From a bacterium (GTDB lineage: Bacteria; Pseudomonadota; Gammaproteobacteria; GCA-002705445; GCA-002716945): a stretch of DNA of 64,000 nt. The DNA lies in contig JAPOHH010000005.1 of the NCBI GenBank assembly GCA_029979505.1, positions 1 through 64,000 on the forward strand, given 5' to 3'. Below, piece after piece: positions 41,943 to 53,136 of this stretch. The position numbers and the translations under genes were made by a program. Position 1 is the first letter of the stretch. Each line of letters opens with the position of its first letter. A model generated the notes under the pieces. That model saw nothing but the letters and a program-made list of their open reading frames with translations, did no database searches and was not told the origin of the DNA.

Positions 41943-42879
41943 AAACTTGAAGAAATGGACACTGGAAGAAATTACAGATTTATATCGATTACCCTTTAAC
42001 GATTTAATTTTTCAAGCCCAAACTATTCATAGAGAAAACCATGATCCAAATATGATACAGGTCTCTACCTTAATGTCTATTAAGACCGGAGGTTGCCCAG
42101 AAGATTGTAAATATTGTTCACAAAGCATCAAATATAATACTGACGTTGAAATAGAAAAGCTCCTCTCTGTAGATGATGTTATTGAACAAGCTAAAGCAGC
42201 GAAGGCATCTGGGGCATCAAGGTTTTGTATGGGTGCGGCATGGAGAAACTTGAACGATAGCAATCTTGAGAAAATTAAAGATATGGTCAAAGCTGTAAAA
42301 AATCTTAAACTAGAAACCTGTCTTACTTTAGGTATGCTTAAAAAGGAACAGGCTGAATCATTGAAAGAATGTGGTTTAGATTACTATAACCATAACCTAG
42401 ACAGTTCTGAAGAATATTACAGTAAGGTAGTGTCAACTAGAACCTATCAAGATAGATTAAATACCCTTGGGTATGTTAGAGATGCAGGTATAAAAGTATG
42501 CACTGGTGGAATATTAGGGTTAGGAGAAGAAAATATTGATCGCCTTAAACTAATCGAAGTGTTATGTAACATGGACGAGCAACCAGAATCAGTCCCTATG
42601 AATAAGCTTGTTAAGATTGATGGCACACCTTACTCAGAAAATGAGAATGTAGATAATTTTGATTTTATAAGAATAATTGCTATTTCCAGAATTACAATGC
42701 CTAAAACATTTGTAAGGCTATCTGCTGGAAGAGATAGCATGAATGATGAAATGCAAGCATTGTGCTTTTTTGCAGGTGCTAATTCAATATTCTATGGTGA
42801 TGAACTCCTCACAACTAAAAATTCATCAATAAACCATGATAAAGTTCTTATGGATAAGCTAAACATTAAAACTTTGTAA
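41935..42879 (+). CDS. bioB: Biotin synthase
   Basis: [17 protein letters not shown] radical SAM CX3CX2[21 protein letters not shown]. Confidence 0.97.
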   Translation: MNKNLKKWTLEEITDLYRLPFNDLIFQAQTIHRENHDPNMIQVSTLMSIKTGGCPEDCKYCSQSIKYNTDVEIEKLLSVDDVIEQAKAAKASGASRFCMGAAWRNLNDSNLEKIKDMVKAVKNLKLETCLTLGMLKKEQAESLKECGLDYYNHNLDSSEEYYSKVVSTRTYQDRLNTLGYVRDAGIKVCTGGILGLGEENIDRLKLIEVLCNMDEQPESVPMNKLVKIDGTPYSENENVDNFDFIRIIAISRITMPKTFVRLSAGRDSMNDEMQALCFFAGANSIFYGDELLTTKNSSINHDKVLMDKLNIKTL

Positions 42880-42881
42880 TT

Positions 42882-44051
42882 TTGAAATTATTCAAAGAGC
42901 AATTAAAGAAACTAAAAACCTCTGGTTATTTACGTAAGCGTGACATCATTGACAGTGAACATTCATCACAAGTAAAAATTAGAAACAAATTCGTGACATC
43001 ATTTGCAAGTAATGACTACCTTGGAATGTCTAAAAACTCTAGAGTTATATCAGCTCTTTTGAAATCAGCAAGTGATAACGGCGTTGGATCAGGCTCCTCA
43101 CCATTAATTACCGGATACTCGAAATCACACCACTATCTTGAAAAAGAGATTGCGGAATATTTATCTGCTGAATCATGCATAGTAGTTAACAGTGGATATA
43201 TGGCAAATCTTTGTGCTCTAAATATTTTTGACAAAGAAATAAATGTTTTACAAGATAGAGAATCTCATAACTCAATAATAGAGTCCTCTAAGATTAACAA
43301 GGTAAAAATGACAAGATACAAACATCTCGATGATATTGAACTTGAGCAATATCTAGATCCTCAGAATACGAATATTATATTTAGCGAAGCTGTATTTAGC
43401 ATGTCTGGTGACATTGCAAATTTAAGACTGCATAAACAACTAAAAAATAAATATAAGTCATTATTATTCATAGATGATGCTCACGGATTTTGTGTTGCTA
43501 AATGCACTAGTGCTAATGACGATATTGAGAATTCATGCTCATCAAATGGTATTTCTCTCTCACAGGTTGATGCGTATATTGGGACGTTTGGAAAGGCTGT
43601 TGGAACGTTAGGTGCATTCATATGTGGTAGTAAAGATATAATAGAAATGATTGTTCAAAAAGGTAGACCTTATATTTACTCTACCGCATTGCCACAATGT
43701 ATAATTGACGCCACAAGAAAAAGTTTAAATATTCTAGCTTCCAATAAAGCAAGAATTAATAAATTGCACAGAAATATTGAATATTTCAATCAAGTTTCTA
43801 GTAGTAAAAATATAAACACAAACTTATCCAGTACACCCATTAAAACAATAACTCTTGGTGATCCAGTATCAACGATAGCCCTTCGAGATGAATTTTTAAA
43901 ATATGGAATTTTAGTACAAGCTATAAGATATCCTACGGTTCCGAGAAATCAGGATAAAATAAGAATTACTCTTACTTCTAATCATACGAAGAAAGATATT
44001 GATAAACTATTGAATACACTAGAAAATATACACTGTGAAAAATTTAAATAA
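42882..44051 (+). CDS. bioF: 8-amino-7-oxononanoate synthase (TTG start)
   Basis: FASNDYLGMSKN, GSGSSPLITG, DDAHGF, GTFGKAVGTLGAFICG. Confidence 0.94.
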   Translation: MKLFKEQLKKLKTSGYLRKRDIIDSEHSSQVKIRNKFVTSFASNDYLGMSKNSRVISALLKSASDNGVGSGSSPLITGYSKSHHYLEKEIAEYLSAESCIVVNSGYMANLCALNIFDKEINVLQDRESHNSIIESSKINKVKMTRYKHLDDIELEQYLDPQNTNIIFSEAVFSMSGDIANLRLHKQLKNKYKSLLFIDDAHGFCVAKCTSANDDIENSCSSNGISLSQVDAYIGTFGKAVGTLGAFICGSKDIIEMIVQKGRPYIYSTALPQCIIDATRKSLNILASNKARINKLHRNIEYFNQVSSSKNINTNLSSTPIKTITLGDPVSTIALRDEFLKYGILVQAIRYPTVPRNQDKIRITLTSNHTKKDIDKLLNTLENIHCEKFK

Positions 44052-45255
44052 TAAAAATATATTGCTCGGAATTACAGGAAGCATAGCCGCATATAAAGCA
44101 GCAGAACTTGTTAGTAATTTAATAAAAAAAGGTGCGAATGTTAAGGTTATAATGACAAAAGCATCGACATCATTCATTACAGAAAAAACTCTTGAATGTA
44201 TTTCAAAGAATAGTGTGATGGTGGATGAATCAGAATATGATGACTCCTTTTTACATTTAGACCTCTCAAAATGGGCTGATATAATACTTGTTGCCCCGTG
44301 CACTGCAAACTCACTGAATAAAATTATATCTGGTTTGGGAGATGATTTACTATCAACCAGTTGCCTAGCTTTTAAAAATAAAATTTACTTAGCACCTGCT
44401 ATGAATCCTAACATGTGGAATAATACTGTTCTGCAAAAGAATTTGAAAATTATATCAAAAGATAAATTTGAGATTATAGGCCCAGATTATGGAAATCATG
44501 CTTGTGGTGATGTTGGCTATGGAAGAATGTCTTCACCAGAAATGATAATTGATCATTTAAGTAAATCTCTAGGTTATGGAGAATTAGATGGAGTGAGTAT
44601 TCTTGTAACTGCAGGCCCCACAAGGGAACCTATAGATCCTGTTAGGTTTATTAGCAATTATAGTTCTGGGAAAATGGGATATGCCATTGCAGAGTATGCT
44701 AGAGATTTAGGAGCAGAGGTAAAATTAATTAGCGGACCTGTAAAAATAGAAAAGCCTGATAAAGTTTTATGCATAGATGTTGAGACATCTATGGAAATGT
44801 ATGATCAAGTGATTAGCAACATATCTGATTGTGATATTTTTATATCTGCTGCAGCTATTTCAGATTATAGACCGTCGAACACACTGAATCATAAACACAA
44901 AACTGAAGATGGTGAACTCAACATAAACCTAATAAGAGGTAGGGATATATTAAAAGCTGCTAAGACAGAAAACAGTAAAGTATTCGCTGTAGGCTTTTCT
45001 GCAGAAACAAAAGATATTAAGAAGAATGCAAAATTAAAATTAAAAAATAAAGGAATAGACATGATAATTGCCAATGAGGCAAATCATCAAAAGGGTATAG
45101 GGTTTGAGTCCGATAATAATGAAATCATTATAATTGATAGAAATGAAATTATACCAGTGCCAATGAACACAAAAAAAGAATTAGCTAAAGTAATAGTAAA
45201 TAAGATTGCATCTAAATTTAAAAATAATGCGCTCAAAATCAAGAATGCTAAATAA
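44035..45255 (+). CDS. coaBC: Phosphopantothenoylcysteine decarboxylase / phosphopantothenate-cysteine ligase (GTG start)
   Basis: [55 protein letters not shown]. Confidence 0.96.
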   Translation: MKNLNNKNILLGITGSIAAYKAAELVSNLIKKGANVKVIMTKASTSFITEKTLECISKNSVMVDESEYDDSFLHLDLSKWADIILVAPCTANSLNKIISGLGDDLLSTSCLAFKNKIYLAPAMNPNMWNNTVLQKNLKIISKDKFEIIGPDYGNHACGDVGYGRMSSPEMIIDHLSKSLGYGELDGVSILVTAGPTREPIDPVRFISNYSSGKMGYAIAEYARDLGAEVKLISGPVKIEKPDKVLCIDVETSMEMYDQVISNISDCDIFISAAAISDYRPSNTLNHKHKTEDGELNINLIRGRDILKAAKTENSKVFAVGFSAETKDIKKNAKLKLKNKGIDMIIANEANHQKGIGFESDNNEIIIIDRNEIIPVPMNTKKELAKVIVNKIASKFKNNALKIKNAK

Positions 45256-45694
45256 AATTACTGTTAAGATTGTCAATAAAATTATTAAAAAATTACCAAC
45301 TTACGCATCAGATGGCTCTGCTGGATTAGATTTGTGCGCAGCTATAGCTAACAGTATAATCCTGAAACCTCAAGAGACTATTCTTATTCCAACAGGTATA
45401 GCAATTTATATTAAAGATAAAAATTATGCGGCAACAATACTTCCACGCTCAGGTTTAGGTCATAAAAAAGGAATCGTACTGGGTAATCTGGTAGGATTAA
45501 TAGATTCTGATTACCAAGGTGAATTAATGATATCATGTTGGAATAGAAGTAATGATTCATATCAAATTGAACCTTTAGAGAGAATTGCACAAATAATTTT
45601 TTTAAAAGTTGAACATCCTAAATTTGAATTAGTTGATGATTTTATATCAACACATCGAGGAGACAAAGGTTTTGGCTCTTCAGGTAAAAAATAA
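45245..45694 (+). CDS. dut: dUTP diphosphatase
   Basis: [52 protein letters not shown]; start among several in-frame Met, MLNKITVKI chosen. Confidence 0.95.
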   Translation: MLNKITVKIVNKIIKKLPTYASDGSAGLDLCAAIANSIILKPQETILIPTGIAIYIKDKNYAATILPRSGLGHKKGIVLGNLVGLIDSDYQGELMISCWNRSNDSYQIEPLERIAQIIFLKVEHPKFELVDDFISTHRGDKGFGSSGKK

Positions 45695-45699
45695 TTCTA

Positions 45700-47067
45700 A
45701 TGAATGAAAATATTTTTAGAGCATATGATATCAGAGGAATATATCCGCAGGATTTGAATGAGGAAGTTGCTTATAAGATTGGAATCGAATTATCAAAAAT
45801 AATAAATGATCCCAGAGTTATCGTAGGAATGGATGGTAGGTTAAGTGGGCCAAGAATTAAAAGTTCATTGATAAACGGTCTCATTGACAATGGAGTTGAT
45901 GTAATAGATTGTGGCGCTATACCTTCGCCAATGCTATATTTTGCTACTAAAATATTATCAGTACCAAATGGCTTTATGGTGACAGGAAGTCATAATCCAA
46001 AAGAGTACAATGGTATAAAAATGATTGTTAACGGTAACCCTTTATTTGGTAAAGATATTTATGAACTAAGAGATAGAATTAAGCATAACAAATTGCAGCC
46101 TCGAGGTGTTAAGATTGGGCAAGTGAAGATATATTCGGATCTTGTCAGTCAATACATACAGAGACTAAAAGAAGATTTACTTATTAATTTTAACGGTAAA
46201 ATTATCATAGATTGTATGAATGGTGTCACAGGAAACGTAATTGAAGATATTGTAAATTCATTAAATATTAATTCTGAATTAATTAATAAAAAGGTTGATG
46301 GAAATTTTCCAAATTGCCACCCAGACCCAACTAAAGAAGAAAATCTAAAATACCTTAAAGAAAAAATACAAAGCTCAGGTGGAGACTATGGAGTTGCATT
46401 TGATGGAGACGGAGATCGGCTCGTAGTTATAAGAAATAATGGTGATGTAATCTGGCCTGATGAATTAATGATATTGTTCTCGAAATCAATATTATCCAAA
46501 AATACAAATGCAAAAATTGTGTTTGATGTTAAGTGTACTCGTAACCTAAGAGAAACTATTGAAAATTGTGGAGGCATACCAATTGAATCAAGAACTGGCC
46601 ATTCCTACATTAAACAAACTATTCAAAAAGAAGATGCTCAGCTAGGTGGAGAAATGAGCGGGCACATATTTTTTAATGATAAGTGGTATGGTTTCGATGA
46701 TGGGATATATGTATTTCTACGATTTTTAGAAATACTATCTAATCAACCTCATATGATAACAGAACTAACGAAACTTCCTAAAACTCACCTCACTCCTGAG
46801 ATAGATATAGACTTCCCTAAAAATGATCACTTCACATTTATTGAATCCTTTAAAAAGAAAATTAGTTTTACAAATTATGATGTATCTTATCTTGATGGTA
46901 TAAAGATATCAGATTCTCAATCATGGGGATTAATTAGGGCATCAAATACCTCGCCAAAAATAACACTCAGGTTTGAATCATTGACCGAAAAAGGCTTGAT
47001 TAATATTAAAAATGAAATTAAAAATGCTATTCTTGATATTGATAATACGTTAAACTTACCGATTTGA
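45700..47067 (+). CDS. Phosphomannomutase/phosphoglucomutase
   Basis: YDIRGIYP, VTGSHNPKEYNGIKM, AFDGDGDRLVVI, GEMSGHIFF. Confidence 0.95.
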   Translation: MNENIFRAYDIRGIYPQDLNEEVAYKIGIELSKIINDPRVIVGMDGRLSGPRIKSSLINGLIDNGVDVIDCGAIPSPMLYFATKILSVPNGFMVTGSHNPKEYNGIKMIVNGNPLFGKDIYELRDRIKHNKLQPRGVKIGQVKIYSDLVSQYIQRLKEDLLINFNGKIIIDCMNGVTGNVIEDIVNSLNINSELINKKVDGNFPNCHPDPTKEENLKYLKEKIQSSGGDYGVAFDGDGDRLVVIRNNGDVIWPDELMILFSKSILSKNTNAKIVFDVKCTRNLRETIENCGGIPIESRTGHSYIKQTIQKEDAQLGGEMSGHIFFNDKWYGFDDGIYVFLRFLEILSNQPHMITELTKLPKTHLTPEIDIDFPKNDHFTFIESFKKKISFTNYDVSYLDGIKISDSQSWGLIRASNTSPKITLRFESLTEKGLINIKNEIKNAILDIDNTLNLPI

Positions 47068-47071
47068 AATT

Positions 47072-47968
47072 ATGAATAAGAAAGTTGAACTAAGAAAGAA
47101 TACTGCAAACATCCCTTCTACAGCTAACGTGCTTATAGAAGCGCTGCCTTATATCCAGAAACTTGCAAATAAAGTAATAGTCATTAAATTCGGTGGCAAT
47201 GCCATGATTGATGACAAACTCAAAAATAATTTTGCAAGAGACGTTGTGCTATTAAAACAAGTTGGTCTACACCCAGTTATTGTTCATGGTGGTGGGCCAC
47301 AGATTACTAGTTATCTCGAACAGATGGGCATAAAGAGTGAATTTGTTGATGGAATGAGAGTAACAGATGAAAAGTCAATTGATCTTATTGAAATGGTTTT
47401 GGGTGGCTCAATAAATAAAGAAATTGTAAATTTAATAACTAGCCATGGTGGTAGGGCTGTTGGCTTGTCTGGAAAAGATGGTGGACTTATCAGAGCAAAA
47501 AAAATGATTGGTGAAGGTAAAAATAAAAACTTTGACTTTAAGAACACTGGCATGGTTGCAAGCATAGACCCTAGTGTTGTGAATCTTTTAGATTCGACAT
47601 CCTTCATACCAGTAATTGCACCTATTGGGATTGGTGATGACTATAAAACATATAATATTAATGCTGATATTGTAGCAGGCAAGATTGCAAAAATACTACA
47701 AGCAGGTAAATATGTTGTGTTAACAAATACCGCAGGGATTTTCGATGACAAAGGAAATCTTATAAAATCTATGAATGCTGAACAGGTAAGACAATATGTT
47801 CAAAAGGGGACTATATCATCAGGCATGCTTCCAAAAGTTGAATCTGCACTTGAAGCAGTGTCGGCAGGTGTCCACAATGTTCAAATCATTGACGGAACAA
47901 TAGAGCATGCTCTTCTGCTTGAACTCTTCACAGATGAAGGTGTAGGCACAATGATAAGAAGAACGTAA
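47072..47968 (+). CDS. argB: Acetylglutamate kinase
   Basis: VIKFGGNAMID, VIVHGGGPQI, GLSGKDGGLIRAKK, GMLPKVESALEAV. Confidence 0.97.
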   Translation: MNKKVELRKNTANIPSTANVLIEALPYIQKLANKVIVIKFGGNAMIDDKLKNNFARDVVLLKQVGLHPVIVHGGGPQITSYLEQMGIKSEFVDGMRVTDEKSIDLIEMVLGGSINKEIVNLITSHGGRAVGLSGKDGGLIRAKKMIGEGKNKNFDFKNTGMVASIDPSVVNLLDSTSFIPVIAPIGIGDDYKTYNINADIVAGKIAKILQAGKYVVLTNTAGIFDDKGNLIKSMNAEQVRQYVQKGTISSGMLPKVESALEAVSAGVHNVQIIDGTIEHALLLELFTDEGVGTMIRRT

Positions 47969-47971
47969 GAT

Positions 47972-48700
47972 TTGGAATATATTTTATTATTTTTCATTTC
48001 TTTTTTATCAAATTTATTTTCTGCATTCTCAGGTGGTGGAGCAGGTATCATTCAACTACCAGCTATCTTACTATTATATGAAATAAGTTTCCCGGTAGCT
48101 TTAGCTACACATAAGATTTCTACTGTTTTATTAGGCGTCGGAGCTTCAATTAAATTCTTCGAAAAAAACAAGCCTGATAAAAGAATTTTACTAGAAAGTT
48201 TAATAGTAGGCCTCCCAGCAGTAATAATAGGTGCTTTTTCAATACAATTTTTATCAGAAGAAATTTCTAGAAAAATGTTGGGAGTACTAATCCTTGGTGT
48301 TTTTGTTCTGTCTTTTGTGAAAAATAGTAATGATTCAGCTAGAAGAGTAGATTCAATAGTGATATATCTTTTGTTGTTTTGTATTGGCTTTCTCAATGGC
48401 TCATTATCTGCTGGAACAGGTTTACTTTATACAATTATGCTAACAAAGCTATTCAACATGTCATTTAAAATGGCTGTAGGATACACTTTATTAGTTGTAG
48501 GATTATTCTTTAACTTGATAGGAGCAATAGTTTTATATTTAATATCTACGATTGATATTACGATTCTACCTATTCTGCTAATTGGATCTTTGATTGGAGG
48601 TTACGTTGGAGCAATGATAGCAATAAGTAAATCAAATTTAGTTATTAAAACTTCTTATCAAATTGTAACTATTATTGTTGCCTACAAGCTACTTTTCTAA
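47972..48700 (+). CDS. Sulfite exporter TauE/SafE family membrane protein (TTG start)
   Basis: Multi-TM; FSGGGAGIIQLPAILL, ALATHKIST, NGSLSAGTGLLYTI. Confidence 0.85.
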   Translation: MEYILLFFISFLSNLFSAFSGGGAGIIQLPAILLLYEISFPVALATHKISTVLLGVGASIKFFEKNKPDKRILLESLIVGLPAVIIGAFSIQFLSEEISRKMLGVLILGVFVLSFVKNSNDSARRVDSIVIYLLLFCIGFLNGSLSAGTGLLYTIMLTKLFNMSFKMAVGYTLLVVGLFFNLIGAIVLYLISTIDITILPILLIGSLIGGYVGAMIAISKSNLVIKTSYQIVTIIVAYKLLF

Positions 48701-49338
48701 GAAACTTTATATCTAGAAATATATGCTTCCATGGCTTGTACATGTTTTTTATATTGTGAGTTAGATTTTACATAATCATAAATATCATCAAGATTAATTA
48801 AATAATGTGTTTTTATATCATAATTATCAGAAATCTCTTGAGCTGCCATAAGCTTATTGCCTACTTCCATTCGGTTGAACGCCACTAATATATCACTACA
48901 TATTACATTATGCTTAGCTAATAAATTGTATGATTCAATTATTGAAGAACCTGAAGATATGACATCATCGACTATCAAGGCTTTACCTTTGATTTCACAG
49001 CCTACAAAACTTCCTATATCACCGTGTGTTTTTTTCTCTTTTCTATTAAACGCATAACTAGAAATAATTGAATATTTATTAAACAAACTTTGTGAAATTG
49101 ATGAACAAAGAGTAATGCCTTTATAAGCTGGTCCGAAGATAAAATCATAACTAAGTGGATAATTTTGAATATAGTCAGCATAATATGATGTCAGTTCTGC
49201 TAGTAATTTACCGTTATTACACAGTCCGGTATTGAAAAAATATGGACTATGTCTACCTGATTTCAATGTAAAATTACCAAAATTTAGAATCTTTTCATTA
49301 ATGGTAAATTCAATAAATTCTTGTTTTTTATTAAACAT
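48697..49338 (-). CDS. pyrE: Orotate phosphoribosyltransferase
   Basis: GNFTLKSGRHSPYFFNTG, FGPAYKGITLC, KALIVDDVISSGSSI. Confidence 0.95.
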   Translation of the reverse strand: MFNKKQEFIEFTINEKILNFGNFTLKSGRHSPYFFNTGLCNNGKLLAELTSYYADYIQNYPLSYDFIFGPAYKGITLCSSISQSLFNKYSIISSYAFNRKEKKTHGDIGSFVGCEIKGKALIVDDVISSGSSIIESYNLLAKHNVICSDILVAFNRMEVGNKLMAAQEISDNYDIKTHYLINLDDIYDYVKSNSQYKKHVQAMEAYISRYKVS

Positions 49339-49371
49339 AGTGGACGACCATATTTTAATGATAACATAACC

Positions 49372-50151
49372 ATGAAAGCAAAAATGAAAGTTATAACAAT
49401 AAATGTTTGTGGGATAAGAGCTAGTGAAAAGAAAGGGCTGTTTGAATGGTTAAGAAAAGTTAAAGCAGACTTCATATGTATGCAAGAAACAAGAGCTTTA
49501 GAAGAGCAGATTAGTGAAGAGAACTTCTTAATTAAAGGATATTCAAGATATTTGAATGTAGCAGAAAAGAAGGGGTATAGCGGCGTTGCAATATATACAA
49601 AGCATAAGCCCTTAAAAATTCAAACTTCCTTCTCAAAATCAGTCTTTGAATCAGAAGGTCGGTTTATACTTGCTGATTATAAAGACTATTCGATAGCTTC
49701 TGTATATTTTCCATCCGGATCGTCTGGTGAGATAAGACAGAATCTTAAATATGAGTTTATGAGTCATTTTGAAAAATTCGTCAAGAATCAAATAAAAAAG
49801 AAGAAGAGGCTAATTATTTGTGGTGATTATAATATTGCTCATACAAAAGATGATATAAAGAATTGGAAGTCAAACCAAAATAATTCAGGCTTTCTTCCTG
49901 AAGAAAGAGAGTGGATGACAAGATTAATAAACAAAATAGGTCTTAAAGATGCGTTCAGGATAAAATGTAAAAAAACTGATGTCTATACATGGTGGTCAAA
50001 CAGAGGAAATGCATATAATAATAATGTAGGATGGAGGATAGATTATCAGATGATTACAGATAATTTTTCTGACAAAGTTAAAAGTGTTTCTGTTTACAAG
50101 GACAATAAATTTTCTGATCATGCTCCACTTATTATAAATTATGATATTTGA
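49372..50151 (+). CDS. xth: Exodeoxyribonuclease III family
   Basis: NVCGIRASEKKG, FICMQETRA, GYSGVAIYTK, ICGDYNIAH, KFSDHAPLII; start within ORF 49321..50151. Confidence 0.93.
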   Translation: MKAKMKVITINVCGIRASEKKGLFEWLRKVKADFICMQETRALEEQISEENFLIKGYSRYLNVAEKKGYSGVAIYTKHKPLKIQTSFSKSVFESEGRFILADYKDYSIASVYFPSGSSGEIRQNLKYEFMSHFEKFVKNQIKKKKRLIICGDYNIAHTKDDIKNWKSNQNNSGFLPEEREWMTRLINKIGLKDAFRIKCKKTDVYTWWSNRGNAYNNNVGWRIDYQMITDNFSDKVKSVSVYKDNKFSDHAPLIINYDI

Positions 50152-51403
50152 TTCGATAAAAGATACTTTAAGGCCATACTCAGATAAAAAAATATTTATA
50201 TCTCTGCTAATGGGTTTTGTTGCAGGCTTACCATTATTGTTAACAATTACACTATTACAAGCTTGGTTAACAGACGTCAATGTATCTAAATCAACTATCG
50301 GCTTGTTCGCGCTAATAGGTTTACCATATTCTCTAAAATTCCTATGGGCACCTCTTTTTGATAGATATGTTATTAGTAAACTTGGAAGAAGGCGAGGGTG
50401 GCTTTTACTTGCTCAAACGCTTTTAATAATTTCTATTTTTCTTCTTGGGAAATCTAATCCGTCTATTGATTTGTACAATGTCGCAATTCTCTCATTAGCT
50501 GTGACTTTTTTTTCAGCATCTCAAGATATTGTGATTGATGCATACAGACGGGAAAGCCTCTCAGAAAAAGAACAAACTATTGGAGCATCAGCATATGTCC
50601 TTGGTTATAGATTTGGTGCATTAGCAGCCGGAGCAGGAGGACTTATCCTTGCAGATATATATACATATTCATTTGTTTACTCATTGATGTCACTCATTAT
50701 GCTTATTGGCGTTTTTACAACTTTACTATCAGAGGAACCAAAAGTTACATCGAAACCGAATACGCTTAAAGAATCAATTATAGATCCCTTTAGAGAATTT
50801 TTTAGTCGATACGCAGAAGACAATCACTCTCTAAATAAATATGTACCATATTTAATTTTATTTTTCGTATTATTGTATAAAGTAGGTGACACAATGGCCC
50901 ATTCACTAAGTACCAATTTTTACTTAGAGATAGGCTTCACAAAAACAGAGATCGGTACCGTTGTAAAATTTTTTGGACTCGGAGCAACTCTATTGGGTGC
51001 TTTTATAGGTGGTGCATTATCACTAAAAATTGGTCTATACAAATCTCTAATTTATTTTGGTCTATTTCAGCTTATAGCAACACTAGGATTCACAGCTCTA
51101 TACTATGCGGGTAATAACATGATGATGTTAATTACTGTGATTACATTAGAAAACTTAGCAGCAGGTATGGGATATACTGCATATCTCGCTTTTATAGCTC
51201 ATATGACATCTAAGCAATTTACAGCTACACAATTTGCACTTATGACCGCACTTATGTCTTTACCAAGAACATTTTTATCTGGTACTTCTGGTTTTCTAGT
51301 AGAATTATTGAATTGGGATATATACTTTATTTTTTGTTCTTTAATAGCCATACCTGCTCTGTTAATATTAAAAAGAATCAAATTTATAATTAAAGATGAA
51401 TGA
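50141..51403 (+). CDS. MFS transporter, AmpG-like (muropeptide permease type)
   Basis: LMGFVAGLPLLLTITLLQAWL, PYSLKFLWAPLFDRY, ASQDIVIDAYRRE. Confidence 0.88.
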   Translation: MIFDSIKDTLRPYSDKKIFISLLMGFVAGLPLLLTITLLQAWLTDVNVSKSTIGLFALIGLPYSLKFLWAPLFDRYVISKLGRRRGWLLLAQTLLIISIFLLGKSNPSIDLYNVAILSLAVTFFSASQDIVIDAYRRESLSEKEQTIGASAYVLGYRFGALAAGAGGLILADIYTYSFVYSLMSLIMLIGVFTTLLSEEPKVTSKPNTLKESIIDPFREFFSRYAEDNHSLNKYVPYLILFFVLLYKVGDTMAHSLSTNFYLEIGFTKTEIGTVVKFFGLGATLLGAFIGGALSLKIGLYKSLIYFGLFQLIATLGFTALYYAGNNMMMLITVITLENLAAGMGYTAYLAFIAHMTSKQFTATQFALMTALMSLPRTFLSGTSGFLVELLNWDIYFIFCSLIAIPALLILKRIKFIIKDE

Positions 51404-51872
51404 ATTTAACACAGCTGACTTATGCGATGTGCATGATTTAAAGATAGCAAAGCCAATATTTAAATCCTTTGGTCTTAATACACATTGTTATGGACAGATA
51501 AGAACAGTAGAAGCAATAGAAGACAACTCGTATGTAAAAAAACTTCTTCAGCAGGATGGTTCGGGATACGTCATGGTAGTAGACGGGCAAGGATCCCAGA
51601 ATTGTGCATTAGTAGGTGATAATTTAGCAGCATTAGGTGCTAAGAATAACTGGTCTGGTATCATTGTAAATGGATGCATAAGAGATAGTTTAGAAATAAA
51701 TAATATAAATATTTCTATTAAAGCTCTAGACTTAGTGCCAAATAAAAGTGAAAAAAAAGATATTGGAAAATATGGTTTAGATTTAAAATTCGCTGATGTT
51801 ACTTTTATAGAAAATCAGTACCTATATTCTGATCCGGACGGAATAGTTCTGTCTGCAACAAAACTATTCTAA
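51396..51872 (+). CDS. rraA: RraA family (ribonuclease E activity regulator)
   Basis: TADLCDVH, GQIRTVEAIEDNS, GALxGDNLAALGAKNNWSGIIVNGCIRD-like block. Confidence 0.92.
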   Translation: MNEFNTADLCDVHDLKIAKPIFKSFGLNTHCYGQIRTVEAIEDNSYVKKLLQQDGSGYVMVVDGQGSQNCALVGDNLAALGAKNNWSGIIVNGCIRDSLEINNINISIKALDLVPNKSEKKDIGKYGLDLKFADVTFIENQYLYSDPDGIVLSATKLF

Positions 51873-51874
51873 AA

Positions 51875-52468
51875 GTGGATAAAGCTATTATAAGTCTTGA
51901 AAATGTTGGCCTTATTAAGCAAGACAAGCAAATACTAAAAGATGTTTCAATGCAAATCTCGTTAGGAGATAAAATTAACATTTATGGCGGTAATGGTGTA
52001 GGCAAAACTTCACTATTAAAAATTATTTCAGGTATTACATCACAGTATTCAGGTGAAATTAATATTGTCGATTCTATTAGTATCAGTGAAGACCTATTTT
52101 ATATAGGGCACAAGTATGGCTTAAAGAATGAGCTTACTGTTAAGGAGAATCTTGAATTTATAGTTAAATTTAATAATAATCAAAATTCCCTAAAATACTT
52201 AAATGATGAATTAAACTATTATGAGATACATCATGCTATAGATAGTAAAGTTAAGTTTCTCTCGCATGGTCAAAAAAAAATTATAAGCTTAATTCAGCTG
52301 ACATTATTATCTACTAAGATATGGGTTCTTGATGAACCGTTCACAGGTCTTGATGAAAAAATGTTTGATAAATTTTTTAAAAAAATTGAGGAGCATGTTA
52401 GTAATAACGGTATAGTCATTTCAACTAGTCATAACTCAAAAGATAATTTTATAAATTTTAAATTGTGA
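51875..52468 (+). CDS. ccmA: Heme exporter ATP-binding protein CcmA (GTG start)
   Basis: Walker A GGNGVGKTS, FLSHGQKK signature, WVLDEPFTGLD. Confidence 0.87.
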   Translation: MDKAIISLENVGLIKQDKQILKDVSMQISLGDKINIYGGNGVGKTSLLKIISGITSQYSGEINIVDSISISEDLFYIGHKYGLKNELTVKENLEFIVKFNNNQNSLKYLNDELNYYEIHHAIDSKVKFLSHGQKKIISLIQLTLLSTKIWVLDEPFTGLDEKMFDKFFKKIEEHVSNNGIVISTSHNSKDNFINFKL

Positions 52469-53136
52469 TGAATTCATTTATTTCAATAATACATAGAGAT
52501 ATGAGAGTAATTATAAACTCAGGCAATAAAATATTTATGCCAATTATATATTTATTACTTATACTTACATTTTTTTCAATAAGCTTAACAAATTCAATTT
52601 CTGGCGGCTATGAACGAATAGTGCCTCAAATTATTTGGTTAGCATGTTTATTAGTAAGTCTTATCAATATGGAAACTTTATTTAAAGAAGATTTTGAAGA
52701 TGGAACGCTTGAGAATATTGTAATTAATTCAGATGCGCTAGAGATTAATGTGCTCGCAAAAGTTTTATCATATTGGTTATTTACAATAGCACCACTAGTT
52801 ATTGTTGGATTTATAATGAATTATCTTCTTACATCTGATTTTAATATATCACTTGTTCTCTTTGTAAGTTTAATTTTAGGTACATTAACAATTTCTCTCA
52901 TTGGTGGGATAGCTGCATCACTAACATTAAGCATTAAAGGTAATAATCTTCTCCTATCAACAATAGTTCTTCCTATGGATGTACCCATTATAATATTTGG
53001 AACAAGCTGTGTTTTTAATGCTACATCAGGAGTTAGCTATGATTCTGAAATATTAATTTTAGTTATGCTACTTTTATTATTTTTAATAATCTCACCTTTT
53101 GCGTCTGCACAAGGCTTGAGGAACAGTTTAGACTAG
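52465..53136 (+). CDS. ccmB: Heme exporter permease CcmB
   Basis: Multi-TM; LFKEDFEDGTLENIV, adjacent to ccmA; LPMDVPIIIFG. Confidence 0.88.
   Translation: MMNSFISIIHRDMRVIINSGNKIFMPIIYLLLILTFFSISLTNSISGGYERIVPQIIWLACLLVSLINMETLFKEDFEDGTLENIVINSDALEINVLAKVLSYWLFTIAPLVIVGFIMNYLLTSDFNISLVLFVSLILGTLTISLIGGIAASLTLSIKGNNLLLSTIVLPMDVPIIIFGTSCVFNATSGVSYDSEILILVMLLLLFLIISPFASAQGLRNSLD

Noticed and set aside
47972-51403. TauE/SafE and AmpG-like transporters as part of an accessory island
   Set aside because: They are interleaved with argB, pyrE, xth and rraA in a compact housekeeping order with no composition change evident by eye.
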